From a virus, in the IMG/VR virus record IMGVR_UViG_3300032093_000210, positions 1 through 48,854 of that record: a stretch of 48,854 nucleotides of DNA. One strand, written 5' to 3'. The notes under the pieces are model-generated. The model had not been told where the DNA came from and made no database searches. It was given only the letters and a program-made list of their open reading frames with translations. Of the stretch, positions 37,780-45,384 are shown piece after piece. The stretch's first letter is position 1. Every line of letters begins with the position of its first letter. The position numbers and the translations under genes were made by a program.

Positions 37780-38706
37780 TCAGCTCCATAAGCGGGGTAG
37801 CATCTCCTTGCACTTATGTATATACCAATGACCTTCAGCAGGAGTGTTATCTAGTGCTTCTTGGAATAGCATATCGCGCAACTGTCGTACAGTCATAAAT
37901 GAAACAGGCTCGTGCAATAGACGTTGTGCTTGAGGGGTAATGCTGGGCCCCACAAATATGAACTCAACTGGCGTGTCGAAGTGGTTAGTGGCCAGTTCTA
38001 TATAACCCTTATCAGCTATAGTAGATACTACGTCCTCTACGCCAATAGGGTTAATCTTAATCTCAATGACCTGTGTCTTACCATTACTAGAACGGCATAG
38101 ATCAAAGCGACGAGTGCGGGCCCGACTCTCTAGTGTGTTGATTACTGTTAACTCCCTAGTGAAGGGGTTAGTAGTATAACTAGCTAATAATACTAGATCC
38201 ATCTGTATCTCAAGCTCAGAGTTATAAGTGGGGCCTACGTTACGTATAGATGGTGCAGGTATTGTCTTACTTCCCTCTACACTGCGAGAGAGAGTGGGGC
38301 CCAGCCTAATGTTATTATAGAGAGCTATGCGCCCATAAGCCGCTGTCCAATTACATACCCATAAGTGATTATTATAGTAATTGACATCGTAATAAGTATA
38401 TAGTGCTCTTTGAAATAGTTTAATAGCTACAGCATCTAATTTAATCAAACGCGGTTTAGGTAGGCCAGGTTTATCTGCCCAGGCGCGCACAATAGGGTTA
38501 AATAAGTTCCTGACATTGCTAACCGACATCTTGAGTCTTTGCGCTATTTCAGGCATTAAGAAGTAAGCATCTTTACCGTCTCTATCAGGTACCCAGGTAA
38601 GTTCGTATTCATCAACCCAATGAACTAATTGATCTAGTATAGGGCCCGCGCAATTAGGGTACTCCTTAAGTATGGCCGTAGATAAATCTGGTAGTGCAAC
38701 TGGCAT
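37780..38706 (-). CDS. Winged-helix plus PD-(D/E)XK nuclease-like protein
   Basis: A 308-residue protein. The N-terminal ~95 residues contain a helix-turn-helix-like stretch (PEIAQRLKMSVSNVRNLFN, residues about 51-69). The middle and C-terminal part carries a PD-(D/E)XK core: RTRRFDLCRSSNGKTQVIEIKINPIG, with Asp in FDL and E-x-K in IEIKI. This pairs a DNA-binding domain with a nuclease fold, as in some transposition and restriction proteins. The upstream region has nested inverted repeats that may be autoregulatory operators. Exact family not recognised. Confidence 0.6.
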   Translation of the reverse strand: MPVALPDLSTAILKEYPNCAGPILDQLVHWVDEYELTWVPDRDGKDAYFLMPEIAQRLKMSVSNVRNLFNPIVRAWADKPGLPKPRLIKLDAVAIKLFQRALYTYYDVNYYNNHLWVCNWTAAYGRIALYNNIRLGPTLSRSVEGSKTIPAPSIRNVGPTYNSELEIQMDLVLLASYTTNPFTRELTVINTLESRARTRRFDLCRSSNGKTQVIEIKINPIGVEDVVSTIADKGYIELATNHFDTPVEFIFVGPSITPQAQRLLHEPVSFMTVRQLRDMLFQEALDNTPAEGHWYIHKCKEMLPRLWS

Positions 38707-38719
38707 ATTTAAATTCTAA

Positions 38720-38800
38720 AGTAACTATTCTAATAATAGCATACAACTATTAATAGCACACGAGTCAATTTGTGTGCTATTAATTAAACAGATAGTTACT
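38720..38800. promoter_or_regulatory. Nested inverted repeats upstream of the nuclease-like gene
   Basis: Outer pair AGTAACTAT (38720-38728) and ATAGTTACT (38792-38800); inner pair TTAATAGCACAC (38750-38761) and GTGTGCTATTAA (38772-38783). All are perfect. This arrangement suits an operator for the HTH protein encoded next to it. Confidence 0.6.
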
Positions 38801-38891
38801 CTATAATCTTCCTATGCGGCTGTATGATTAGCATTCATTATATCAAGCATTCTATCTGCTTCTAGAATATCACTCTACTGCTCGCTGTTTA

Positions 38892-38942
38892 GAAGCATGC
38901 ACTGACACTCCCCGTCTTTTTAGAGCGGGGATTCTTGGTTCA
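38892..38942. mobile_element. Possible end of an IS200/IS605-type element
   Basis: CACTGACACTCCCCG, a T-rich loop, CGGGG and ATTCTTGGTTCA resemble, from memory, the right end hairpin of cyanobacterial IS200/IS605 or TnpB elements. There is no transposase gene beside it. It marks the change from GC-rich phage DNA to AT-rich DNA. Confidence 0.45.
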
Positions 38943-38983
38943 CAGAGATTACTTGCTTAGACAGAATTGCTTCTGAAAAAGTA

Positions 38984-39095
38984 GAGAAGGCGCGTTTTTG
39001 ATTTGCAGAAAGTACCTTTTTATCAATCCTCTAACCCTGAGATTGTCACCAGCTATATCATGTCTTCTGGATTAAGTGGATGGGATGATATTTAA
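38984..39095 (+). pseudogene. Fragment of a host-like gene
   Basis: An open frame without start encodes RRRVFDLQKVPFYQSSNP...IMSSGLSGWDDI and a stop. It reads like the C-terminal end of a real protein cut off by the nearby mobile-element end. Family not recognised. Confidence 0.3.
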
Positions 39096-39106
39096 AATTA
39101 GATACA

Positions 39107-39889
39107 TTACACCCAATTACTAGGTAAAGGTCGAGTCGTCCTAAAAGGATGATTTGTAGGAAGCCGCGAACCTATTCCCGCTTCCCAGGCGAAATGCCCT
39201 TCAAGGACTTGCCTTCTAGTAGCACTCAAATCACTAGGTACAATAAATACTGTCGCTTTCAAAACAGGATTGTATCGAGTAAAGAGAGTACTAGCTCCTA
39301 TTATTAGAGGGCTGGTTCCTAGATTAGTCCTTAATGTTTGGGTGAAAGAAAAAAGTCCGTCCGCAGCACCATTCCCCCAAGATTCGATTCTATTATTAGT
39401 AATTGTGGCTACAAAAAGGTGAGTTTCATTCAAAGAATAACTCACGGCTCCACTGCCATCATAATTAGGTTGTCCACTCGTACTCGTGCAATAAATCGCA
39501 CTTCTTAAGTTATTTTTGATTAATAAAGTATACCCAGCGGTAATACCGGATACATCTCCATAAAAATCTAGCAAAGAACTATAAGGCACATAACTTGAAG
39601 CCCGAAAGAGGACAAATATCGTGAGTGGGTATTGATAAGCCCATGCTTCAGGAATCCTTTGCAAACGATCATTTACCCCATCAAAAGATAAACTTCCTCG
39701 GCTATTAATTCCGTTTGACAAAAAACTTGGACGAAAATTAACAAAGCCGCCAGAAAAATTTCTGCCAAATCCACTTTTGTCCGCCCAGATTCCATTTGAA
39801 TAAGTAGCTGAATCAAATCCATCTAGCCACAGCAAAGGACTGGCTATAAGAGGATTAAATAACTGAGGACTGGCATCAATTATTAGCAT
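39107..39889 (-). CDS. Tail-fibre protein with lectin-like (LamG/concanavalin-like) domain
   Basis: A 260-residue protein. The start PLLWLDGFDSATYSNGIWADKSGFGRNF followed by SLSFDGVNDRL is the usual opening of a concanavalin-like LamG sandwich found in tail fibres and surface proteins. The rest alternates strands to the end with no membrane segment. It is the last gene of the leftward fibre cassette, 2 nt after the preceding gene. Sugar binding to the host surface is a fair inference. Confidence 0.6.
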   Translation of the reverse strand: MLIIDASPQLFNPLIASPLLWLDGFDSATYSNGIWADKSGFGRNFSGGFVNFRPSFLSNGINSRGSLSFDGVNDRLQRIPEAWAYQYPLTIFVLFRASSYVPYSSLLDFYGDVSGITAGYTLLIKNNLRSAIYCTSTSGQPNYDGSGAVSYSLNETHLFVATITNNRIESWGNGAADGLFSFTQTLRTNLGTSPLIIGASTLFTRYNPVLKATVFIVPSDLSATRRQVLEGHFAWEAGIGSRLPTNHPFRTTRPLPSNWV

Positions 39890-39891
39890 AG

Positions 39892-40323
39892 CTAGTTAAA
39901 AAGTGCTGTTATTTTAAGGATATCTTGACTTAACAATTGAGATAACAAATTGTCGTCATTGAATTGTTCTGTCACTGCTTGTAAAATTGCCGATTCAGCA
40001 ATCGGATTTAATTTCCCTTCATTATCAACAGAAACCGCAAGTCTTGGGGTTTCTCCGAACACAGCGGCGGTCATGCCTAACTTAGCTACATTTAACTTAA
40101 CATAAGGATTAAAAACGATCATTTCTGACAAAATCCTTTTGTAAACATAAACCTTGACGGATTGATCATTAATCAAGCTAGGCTTAATCTGGCTATCAAA
40201 GAAAGCTTGATTAGTTGATACTTCATTAAAAGTCCCAGCTACATTTGTTAAAGCAATTTGGTATCTTTCCAAATAATCAGGGCTATTTAAAAATAAACTT
40301 TGAGCGGTCAAGCTATTAGACAT
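39892..40323 (-). CDS. Hypothetical tail-fibre cassette protein
   Basis: A 143-residue protein with a helical N-terminus (LFLNSPDYLERYQIALTNVA) and a late FNDDNLLSQLLSQDILK helix. It lies between two fibre-type genes with 2-nt gaps. It may be a fibre assembly or chaperone protein; no family recognised. Confidence 0.5.
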   Translation of the reverse strand: MSNSLTAQSLFLNSPDYLERYQIALTNVAGTFNEVSTNQAFFDSQIKPSLINDQSVKVYVYKRILSEMIVFNPYVKLNVAKLGMTAAVFGETPRLAVSVDNEGKLNPIAESAILQAVTEQFNDDNLLSQLLSQDILKITALFN

Positions 40324-40325
40324 AA

Positions 40326-40826
40326 TTATCCTCGTGAATATTCAAATGTTAAGCCAACGTCAACGGGTCCACTTGTAAAAGAAGCAAATTCGATTCGTAT
40401 CTGTTGAGCAGCAGTGATTAATTGCCCATTACCACTAACTGAATGATTCGTAGGGCTTGTCGTGATCGTTCTGCTGCCTAATCCCGGAATCGTAGTAAAA
40501 CTCGCCCCACTACCAAAAAGCAGGTTAACTACAGCACTTCCGCTAGATCCTGTTAAAGTATTTTGAGCGTTTACAATCCTCAGTAACGTTATATTCTCCG
40601 TGTAAAAAATAGGCAAAGTAATGGCCACACTGCCAGTGTTTGCACCTCGCAATAAAAAAGGTTCTCGCTGAATGCGTGCATCTCCATCGTTTAGTTTGTG
40701 AGCAACGCTACCAGTTTGATCACTACAAAATAAATCAAACCCGTCACCCGTTCTGACAAAATAAAGAGTATTTGCTTGTAACGCGGGCAAACTGCTGATT
40801 ACTTTTTGTGCTCTAAATTCACTCAT
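40326..40826 (-). CDS. Tail-fibre-like protein
   Basis: A 166-residue protein. The N-terminus (FRAQKVISSLPALQANTLYFVRTGDGFDLFCSD) resembles that of the preceding gene product (ETALPGTLQPYAIYFV...EIYVSD), a short phage fibre module. The remainder is beta-rich and Gly/Ser/Thr-rich. Compact spacing places it in the fibre operon. Confidence 0.55.
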   Translation of the reverse strand: MSEFRAQKVISSLPALQANTLYFVRTGDGFDLFCSDQTGSVAHKLNDGDARIQREPFLLRGANTGSVAITLPIFYTENITLLRIVNAQNTLTGSSGSAVVNLLFGSGASFTTIPGLGSRTITTSPTNHSVSGNGQLITAAQQIRIEFASFTSGPVDVGLTFEYSRG

Positions 40827-40827
40827 C

Positions 40828-41400
40828 TTACCAAGCTACACTATTCCAGCCTGTTGTAGGAAGCAAATTGCTATAAGTTAACAAGCCATTAGCATTTTCC
40901 CCAATTTTATCAAGCTGAGTTTTATTGGTATGGGTATGGCTATTACTCACGGCCGCATCAATAGCAGAAGCCGAGCTAGTTGGTCGACCTTGAATATTTG
41001 CCCACTGCAAAACTAAATCCATTGATTCAGCTTCGTTTAATTTAATCCAAGAAGTCGTAGAAAATCGGTACAAATAAGTGGCTGCACCACTTGTTACTGT
41101 GGAATCTCCAGTTGCATTTAACACTAAAACCTGAGTGTCTCTGGTGAGTGTCGAAGCTAAAGCATTTCTTGCTGCTATATCAGCTACGACTGGCATTTCC
41201 CCGCCTAAACCAGAAATCGAAGCGTTAATTAATGCCTGAATATCAGTGTCAGTGAGAACTCTTTTGGCAGAAGAGCCAGTAGCATCGGAAACGTAAATTT
41301 CGACATAATTCGGCTTTGATGCCGGAGCTACAAAATATATCGCATAAGGCTGAAGAGTTCCAGGGAGTGCCGTTTCTCGAAATGCTTTAAAAGTTGTCAT
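40828..41400 (-). CDS. Tail-fibre protein
   Basis: A 190-residue protein with the same N-terminal module as the next gene (LPGTLQPYAIYFV, VEIYVSDATGSSAKRVL), a central PVVADIAARNALASTL segment and a C-terminal SHTHTNKTQLDKI motif common in phage tail fibres (His-rich metal-binding tip segment). I infer a structural or tip fibre protein. Confidence 0.65.
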   Translation of the reverse strand: MTTFKAFRETALPGTLQPYAIYFVAPASKPNYVEIYVSDATGSSAKRVLTDTDIQALINASISGLGGEMPVVADIAARNALASTLTRDTQVLVLNATGDSTVTSGAATYLYRFSTTSWIKLNEAESMDLVLQWANIQGRPTSSASAIDAAVSNSHTHTNKTQLDKIGENANGLLTYSNLLPTTGWNSVAW

Positions 41401-41405
41401 AAATT

Positions 41406-41864
41406 CTACCAGTTAGTGCTATTCCATTGTTTTTTTAAGCTTTCTAGCCAGTCTTGTTCAGTTCCAACAAAACCGTTGCTCAGGGCTACTTGATAAGCGG
41501 ATAGCCCAATAGGGCCCTGTAGTTGTCCGCCATTAATCCACTCTATACCCGACCAAGTGTAAAGAATACCTTGAATTAGGTAACCATGTCCTATAGAGGG
41601 GTTAGTAGGCAGATCGCCTGCAGAATTAAGATTACCTTTAATTAATAGAGGCGGACCAGGCGGGCCAGGAGGAACATCTTTAAGCACTAATGCACTTAGT
41701 CGCTGTTCTCCCTGAAGGCTACCTATCTTGTCACGTATACCAATAGCACTAGCAGCCTCTGATAGATTACCTCCATCTACAGCGATGAGGTCGCTGGGCG
41801 TATCCGTTATTACTATAGTAATTGGTGGGCTCATAAGAGACATCGTTGATTGTAATTTACACAT
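41406..41864 (-). CDS. Tail-fibre protein with collagen-like segment
   Basis: A protein of up to 152 residues; a start at the second or third Met is possible (MSLMSPP). It contains PPGPPGPP (collagen-like), then GYLIQGILYTWSGIEW and a phage fibre end motif GLSAYQVALSNGFVGTEQDWLESL. First gene of the leftward fibre operon. The 5' half is GC-richer than the 3' half, suggesting a mosaic gene. Confidence 0.65.
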   Translation of the reverse strand: MCKLQSTMSLMSPPITIVITDTPSDLIAVDGGNLSEAASAIGIRDKIGSLQGEQRLSALVLKDVPPGPPGPPLLIKGNLNSAGDLPTNPSIGHGYLIQGILYTWSGIEWINGGQLQGPIGLSAYQVALSNGFVGTEQDWLESLKKQWNSTNW

Positions 41865-41912
41865 ACAGGATTAGGCAGGTATTAGGCAGGCACGCACTAA
41901 CTAAAACTATGC

Positions 41913-42188
41913 GTGGCTAGTTTTATAACAAAGGCTATTCACACAAAACACGGTCATAATATGACTGACGTTCTAGATTACACCACTATCTATGTTTCAG
42001 AGCTAGTTATGGTTCCTGCGGGAGGTTTAGCTCGTGGCATCCACGACACACTCTACAGCGTGACGGCTTTAGTTGATTTGTCTCTAGAGTTGCCGACGGC
42101 GAAAGAGATATACGATGCTTACAAACACAATAACGCTCATTTCAGCGTAGAGGCTATAAAAGGTGGCTATCACTTTTACAGCATTTAG
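41913..42188 (+). CDS. Hypothetical protein
   Basis: A 91-residue frame from GTG; an ATG start at 41961 would give a product of 75 residues. Its middle LVMVPAGGLARGIHDTLYSVTALVDLSLELPTAKEIYDAY has no family I recognise. It starts divergently from the fibre operon, 49 nt away. Composition is closer to the host-like region. Confidence 0.4.
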   Translation: MASFITKAIHTKHGHNMTDVLDYTTIYVSELVMVPAGGLARGIHDTLYSVTALVDLSLELPTAKEIYDAYKHNNAHFSVEAIKGGYHFYSI

Positions 42189-42229
42189 TAACAAGCAATT
42201 AAGTCAAAACGGGAATAATTTCCCGTTTT

Positions 42230-42823
42230 ATGTTAACACTAGCATTAACAAAGATTATGAACATATACAAAAGATTGGGCGCAAAAACGGTATCGTTAGC
42301 TAATATGTGGAACGCAAAACCTCCTTTTATCGGGGAAGACGGTAATCCCTGTGAAAAAACTATAAAATGGGCATTAAGCAAACAAGGTTTTGTCGATACA
42401 GATAATATTAAGTTTGATTCTTGGTGTTCTTTAAAAGATGTCTGGACGGATTCTGTTGTCGCTGTCGTTCCTGCTACGGCTACTAGAAATGAAGAAACGA
42501 TCTACTTGCATCCTAGTCTTAGCGGTATCTTAGGGGAGTTTTACGCTGAATGTTGCCGGGTCGATAGTCAAGAAATTATTATCGGACCATATCAACCACA
42601 TCAAATAGAAAAAGCTTTTGATGACTGCATAGAAAAAGCGCAAGATGTACTTGAGTACATCAAAAGTAAGTGTATTTATACCAAAGGTGCTAATCTTGAT
42701 AAAAGATTTACTTTTTTACATGATGATGGCTGGTATTGCGATGGTATAAAAGTTGTTTTTTTGCCTGTTAATTTTAATTGTCTTCCATCAATTAAAGGAT
42801 TTTTCTTTTTACCTCAAGAGTGA
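42230..42823 (+). CDS. Hypothetical protein
   Basis: A 197-residue frame; an ATG at 42257 (MNIYKRLGAK start) is a likely alternative start. Contains YRADxx-free, mixed alpha/beta sequence with ILGEFYAECCRVDSQE and YIKSKCIYTKGANLDKRF. AT-rich, with host-like codon use. No family recognised. Confidence 0.5.
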   Translation: MLTLALTKIMNIYKRLGAKTVSLANMWNAKPPFIGEDGNPCEKTIKWALSKQGFVDTDNIKFDSWCSLKDVWTDSVVAVVPATATRNEETIYLHPSLSGILGEFYAECCRVDSQEIIIGPYQPHQIEKAFDDCIEKAQDVLEYIKSKCIYTKGANLDKRFTFLHDDGWYCDGIKVVFLPVNFNCLPSIKGFFFLPQE

Positions 42824-43020
42824 TTTGCAACTTTATAATCTTAATTATGTTTCTTAGATCAGAAGATTTTGAAGTTTTAAAATCTTCTGTCTTAAATATT
42901 GTTAAGTTACAAGATCACTCTCTATCAGACGTACCGCTGACAAGAATAGCTTTAATCTGTGATAAGCATCCTGAGATAATCAAAAAGCAAGGGATTAACA
43001 GAAATAATTCTCTCAAATAG
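42820..43020 (+). CDS. Small hypothetical protein
   Basis: A 66-residue frame whose GTG start overlaps the previous stop by 4 nt; an ATG at 42847 would give 57 residues. Helical, with a short LTRIALICDKHPEIIKK stretch that looks like a helical hairpin. Function unknown. Confidence 0.4.
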   Translation: MICNFIILIMFLRSEDFEVLKSSVLNIVKLQDHSLSDVPLTRIALICDKHPEIIKKQGINRNNSLK

Positions 43021-43086
43021 TTGATATTTCTGGGAGAATATCGTAAGACAGGATCAAGTAAACAAACACACAAGAGGTAACAAGAC

Positions 43087-43784
43087 ATGACTTCTATTAA
43101 TTTTTACGAAAGAACGACGCTTATCAAGCGTATCGAAAACAATCTCAATGAAATTAACCAAAGATATTTTGAGGGAGGCCACGTGATATTATCAGTGACT
43201 GATAACGGTGATTACCTCACTGTCAAAAAACAAGGTGTTTACTTAGCAGGTTATGATACTCAAAAGCTTTTTGACGCTCTAGAAGATTTTAGTGAAGAAG
43301 TTCGGGAGTTTCTTTTTCCTTATGACCTGTGGGACTATTTAGATTATTGCAAGTACACGCCAGAAAATCAGGAATCTGACAATAAATTAAAAACCGATGA
43401 TGAATTATCGCTCTCTGACAGTGTCGATATGCTGCTGAGTAAACCTGAACCTGTACCTATAGATGAATCTTCTGGACTGCATGATTGGACTGTTAGTTTA
43501 ATACGCCACTCACAAACTATACATACCAAAGCTTCTACCTTAAGCAAATTAGTTGAGGAACTAGAAACAAAAAATGAAATTCTGGAGAAAAAAATCAAGA
43601 ATTAGAGCAGAGCAAAGAATACAACGAAGCATGGATTGGCAACTTAAAACAAAAAGTTCACGATTTAGAATCCTCGGTTTGGCTACTGCAACAGGAAAAT
43701 AAGCGACTAAAAAATGAATCAGAGGAATGGAAAGAGCATTTTATGGATATTTATGGCTTTGCTGACAGTATAGAAATTAGTTAG
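43087..43784 (+). CDS. Coiled-coil protein split by an apparent -1 frameshift
   Basis: The first frame (43087-43605) encodes 172 residues ending in a coiled coil (KLVEELETKNEILEKKIKN, then stop). After the run of seven A at 43588-43594 the -1 frame continues the coiled coil without a gap (NQELEQSKEYNEAWIG, then LLQQENKRLKNESEEWKEHF) to a stop at 43784. Either ribosomes slip on the A-run or the gene carries a one-base deletion. Preceded by CAAGAGGTAAC. Function unknown. Confidence 0.5.
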
Positions 43785-43840
43785 ATGCCAGTTTCCAGTT
43801 ATCAGTTATCATCCATCAAAAACAAAACTAGGAGTAAGAA

Positions 43841-44401
43841 ATGACAATTAAAATTGAAATGGTAGAGGTACCACCAAGTCAGGATCAAAAAATCAGTAGT
43901 TTTGCGATTGGTAAATATCCAGTGACTCAGGAACAATATGAAGCAGTAATGGGAACCAATCCCTCTTGGTTTCAAGACAATCCTCAAAATCCAGTGGAAA
44001 GTGTAAGTTGGAACAATGCCCAAGTTTTTTGTCAGAAATTGAGTGAAATGACCGGCAAAACTTATCGCTTACCGACAGAAGCGGAATGGGAGTATGCTTG
44101 CCGTGCGGGAACTGATACTGTCTATTATTTTGGTAATGATGCTAATCAATTAGGAGATTACGCTTGGTATTGGGGAAATTCTCAGGAAACAACCCATCCT
44201 GTAGGGCAAAAATTACCTAATGCTTGGGGACTCTATGATATGCACGGCAATATTGAGGAGTGGTGCCAAGAAGTTGTGCTGCGGGGCGGTTCCTGGGCCG
44301 ACTTTCCTAATAACTGCCGTACCGCGATTCGCGACTTCTTTAACGTCCGCCGCAACGACAACTTCAACGCTTACGGTTTTCGGGTAGTTTGTGATAATTA
44401 G
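43841..44401 (+). CDS. DGR target: FGE-sulfatase-fold protein A
   Basis: A 186-residue protein of the FGE-sulfatase (C-type-lectin-like) fold: IGKYPVTQEQYEAVMG, NPVESVSW, YRLPTEAEWEYACRAGT, HPVGQKLPNAWGLYDM and a C-terminal LRGGSW block. Such lectin-fold proteins are the usual targets of diversity-generating retroelements. The 3' ~107 nt (44282-44388) are GC-rich and differ from paralogues at almost every NNY codon. CTAGGAGTAAG precedes the ATG. I infer a binding rather than enzymatic role. Confidence 0.8.
   Translation: MTIKIEMVEVPPSQDQKISSFAIGKYPVTQEQYEAVMGTNPSWFQDNPQNPVESVSWNNAQVFCQKLSEMTGKTYRLPTEAEWEYACRAGTDTVYYFGNDANQLGDYAWYWGNSQETTHPVGQKLPNAWGLYDMHGNIEEWCQEVVLRGGSWADFPNNCRTAIRDFFNVRRNDNFNAYGFRVVCDN
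44282..44388 (+). repeat. DGR variable region 1
   Basis: From CGGGGCGGT to GGTTTTCGGGTAGT. Variable codons read GCC GAC TTT AAT AAC ... ATT ... GAC TTC TTT AAC GTC, all ending in C or T, as expected if AAY codons of a template were randomised at the A positions. Confidence 0.75.
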
Positions 44402-44445
44402 TTACTAATCAATTATTTATCAGTTATATCTTAGGAGTAAAAATA

Positions 44446-45003
44446 ATGATTAAAATTGAAATGGTAGAGATACCATCAAGTCAGGATCAAGGAATTAGTA
44501 GTTTTGCGATTGGGAAATATCCAATTACTCAGGCGCAATATGAAGCAGTAATGGGAAACAATCCCTCTCGGTTTCAAAACAATCCCCAAAATCCGGTAGA
44601 AAAGGTTAGTTGGAATGATGCTCAAGCCTTTTGCCAAAAATTGAGTCAAATAACCGGGAAAACCTATCGCCTCCCCACAGAAGCGGAATGGGAGTATGCT
44701 TGTCGTGCAGGGACTACTACTCGCTTTTATTTCGGTGATGATGCTAATCAATTAGAAGATTACGCTTGGTATTACGCAAATTCTCAGGGGACAACTCATT
44801 CTGTGGGACAGAAAAAACCCAATGCTTGGGGACTTTATGACATGAGCGGCAATGTTTGGGAGTGGTGCGAAGACGGCGTGAATCGGGGGGGTTCTTGGTA
44901 CAGCGATCCTGATCTCTGCCGTTCCGCTTACTGCCATTACGACAACTATCGCCGCGACTACCAAAACAACAATCTCGGTTTTCGGGTAGTCTGTGACAAT
45001 TAG
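44446..45003 (+). CDS. DGR target: FGE-sulfatase-fold protein B
   Basis: A 185-residue paralogue of protein A, about two thirds identical upstream of the variable region but different inside it. It has the same IGKYPITQAQYEAVMG and LPTEAEWEYACRAGT segments and ends NRGGSWY...GFRVVCDN. TAGGAGTAA lies before the ATG. Confidence 0.8.
   Translation: MIKIEMVEIPSSQDQGISSFAIGKYPITQAQYEAVMGNNPSRFQNNPQNPVEKVSWNDAQAFCQKLSQITGKTYRLPTEAEWEYACRAGTTTRFYFGDDANQLEDYAWYYANSQGTTHSVGQKKPNAWGLYDMSGNVWEWCEDGVNRGGSWYSDPDLCRSAYCHYDNYRRDYQNNNLGFRVVCDN
44884..44990 (+). repeat. DGR variable region 2
   Basis: Same frame and length (107 nt) as region 1. Variable codons include TAC AGC GAT and TAC TGC CAT TAC GAC AAC TAT, again almost all NNY. 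Confidence 0.75.
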
Positions 45004-45032
45004 TCAATTATTAGTTATCAGCAGTAAAAATA

Positions 45033-45323
45033 ATGATCATTCAACAAGTCACTTTTCTCGCTAAAGACTTTGACGATACTGAATATCAATTTAGTGGCAC
45101 CCTGTTTCCTAATGGTGCTGTAATGGTATCTTACGCTCACACAAACGACGGTTGGTTTGAGAGTCTTGAAAGTGTTGACGCTTGTGGAAATGCAAGTGTA
45201 GTCAATTGGGAACTAGGGAAAAAGTCTAGAATGTCAAGGGCTTCTGTAAGAGAATCCCTAAAAGGTGCTGTGCGAGAATTTGGATCGGACAAAGGCACAA
45301 AAAAAGGATTTAAGTTGCTTTGA
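45033..45323 (+). CDS. Small hypothetical protein between DGR targets
   Basis: A 96-residue protein with VTFLAKDFDDTEYQFSGTLF and a basic C-terminus (GTKKGFKLL). It interrupts the run of FGE-fold genes and has a weak SD (CAGTAAAAATA). It may be an unrelated neighbour or an accessory factor; the sequence does not say. Confidence 0.45.
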   Translation: MIIQQVTFLAKDFDDTEYQFSGTLFPNGAVMVSYAHTNDGWFESLESVDACGNASVVNWELGKKSRMSRASVRESLKGAVREFGSDKGTKKGFKLL

Positions 45324-45384
45324 TTATCTTTTAGCGTCAGTTGGTTATTAGTTATCAGTAAAAACAAAGCTAGGAGTAAAAATG

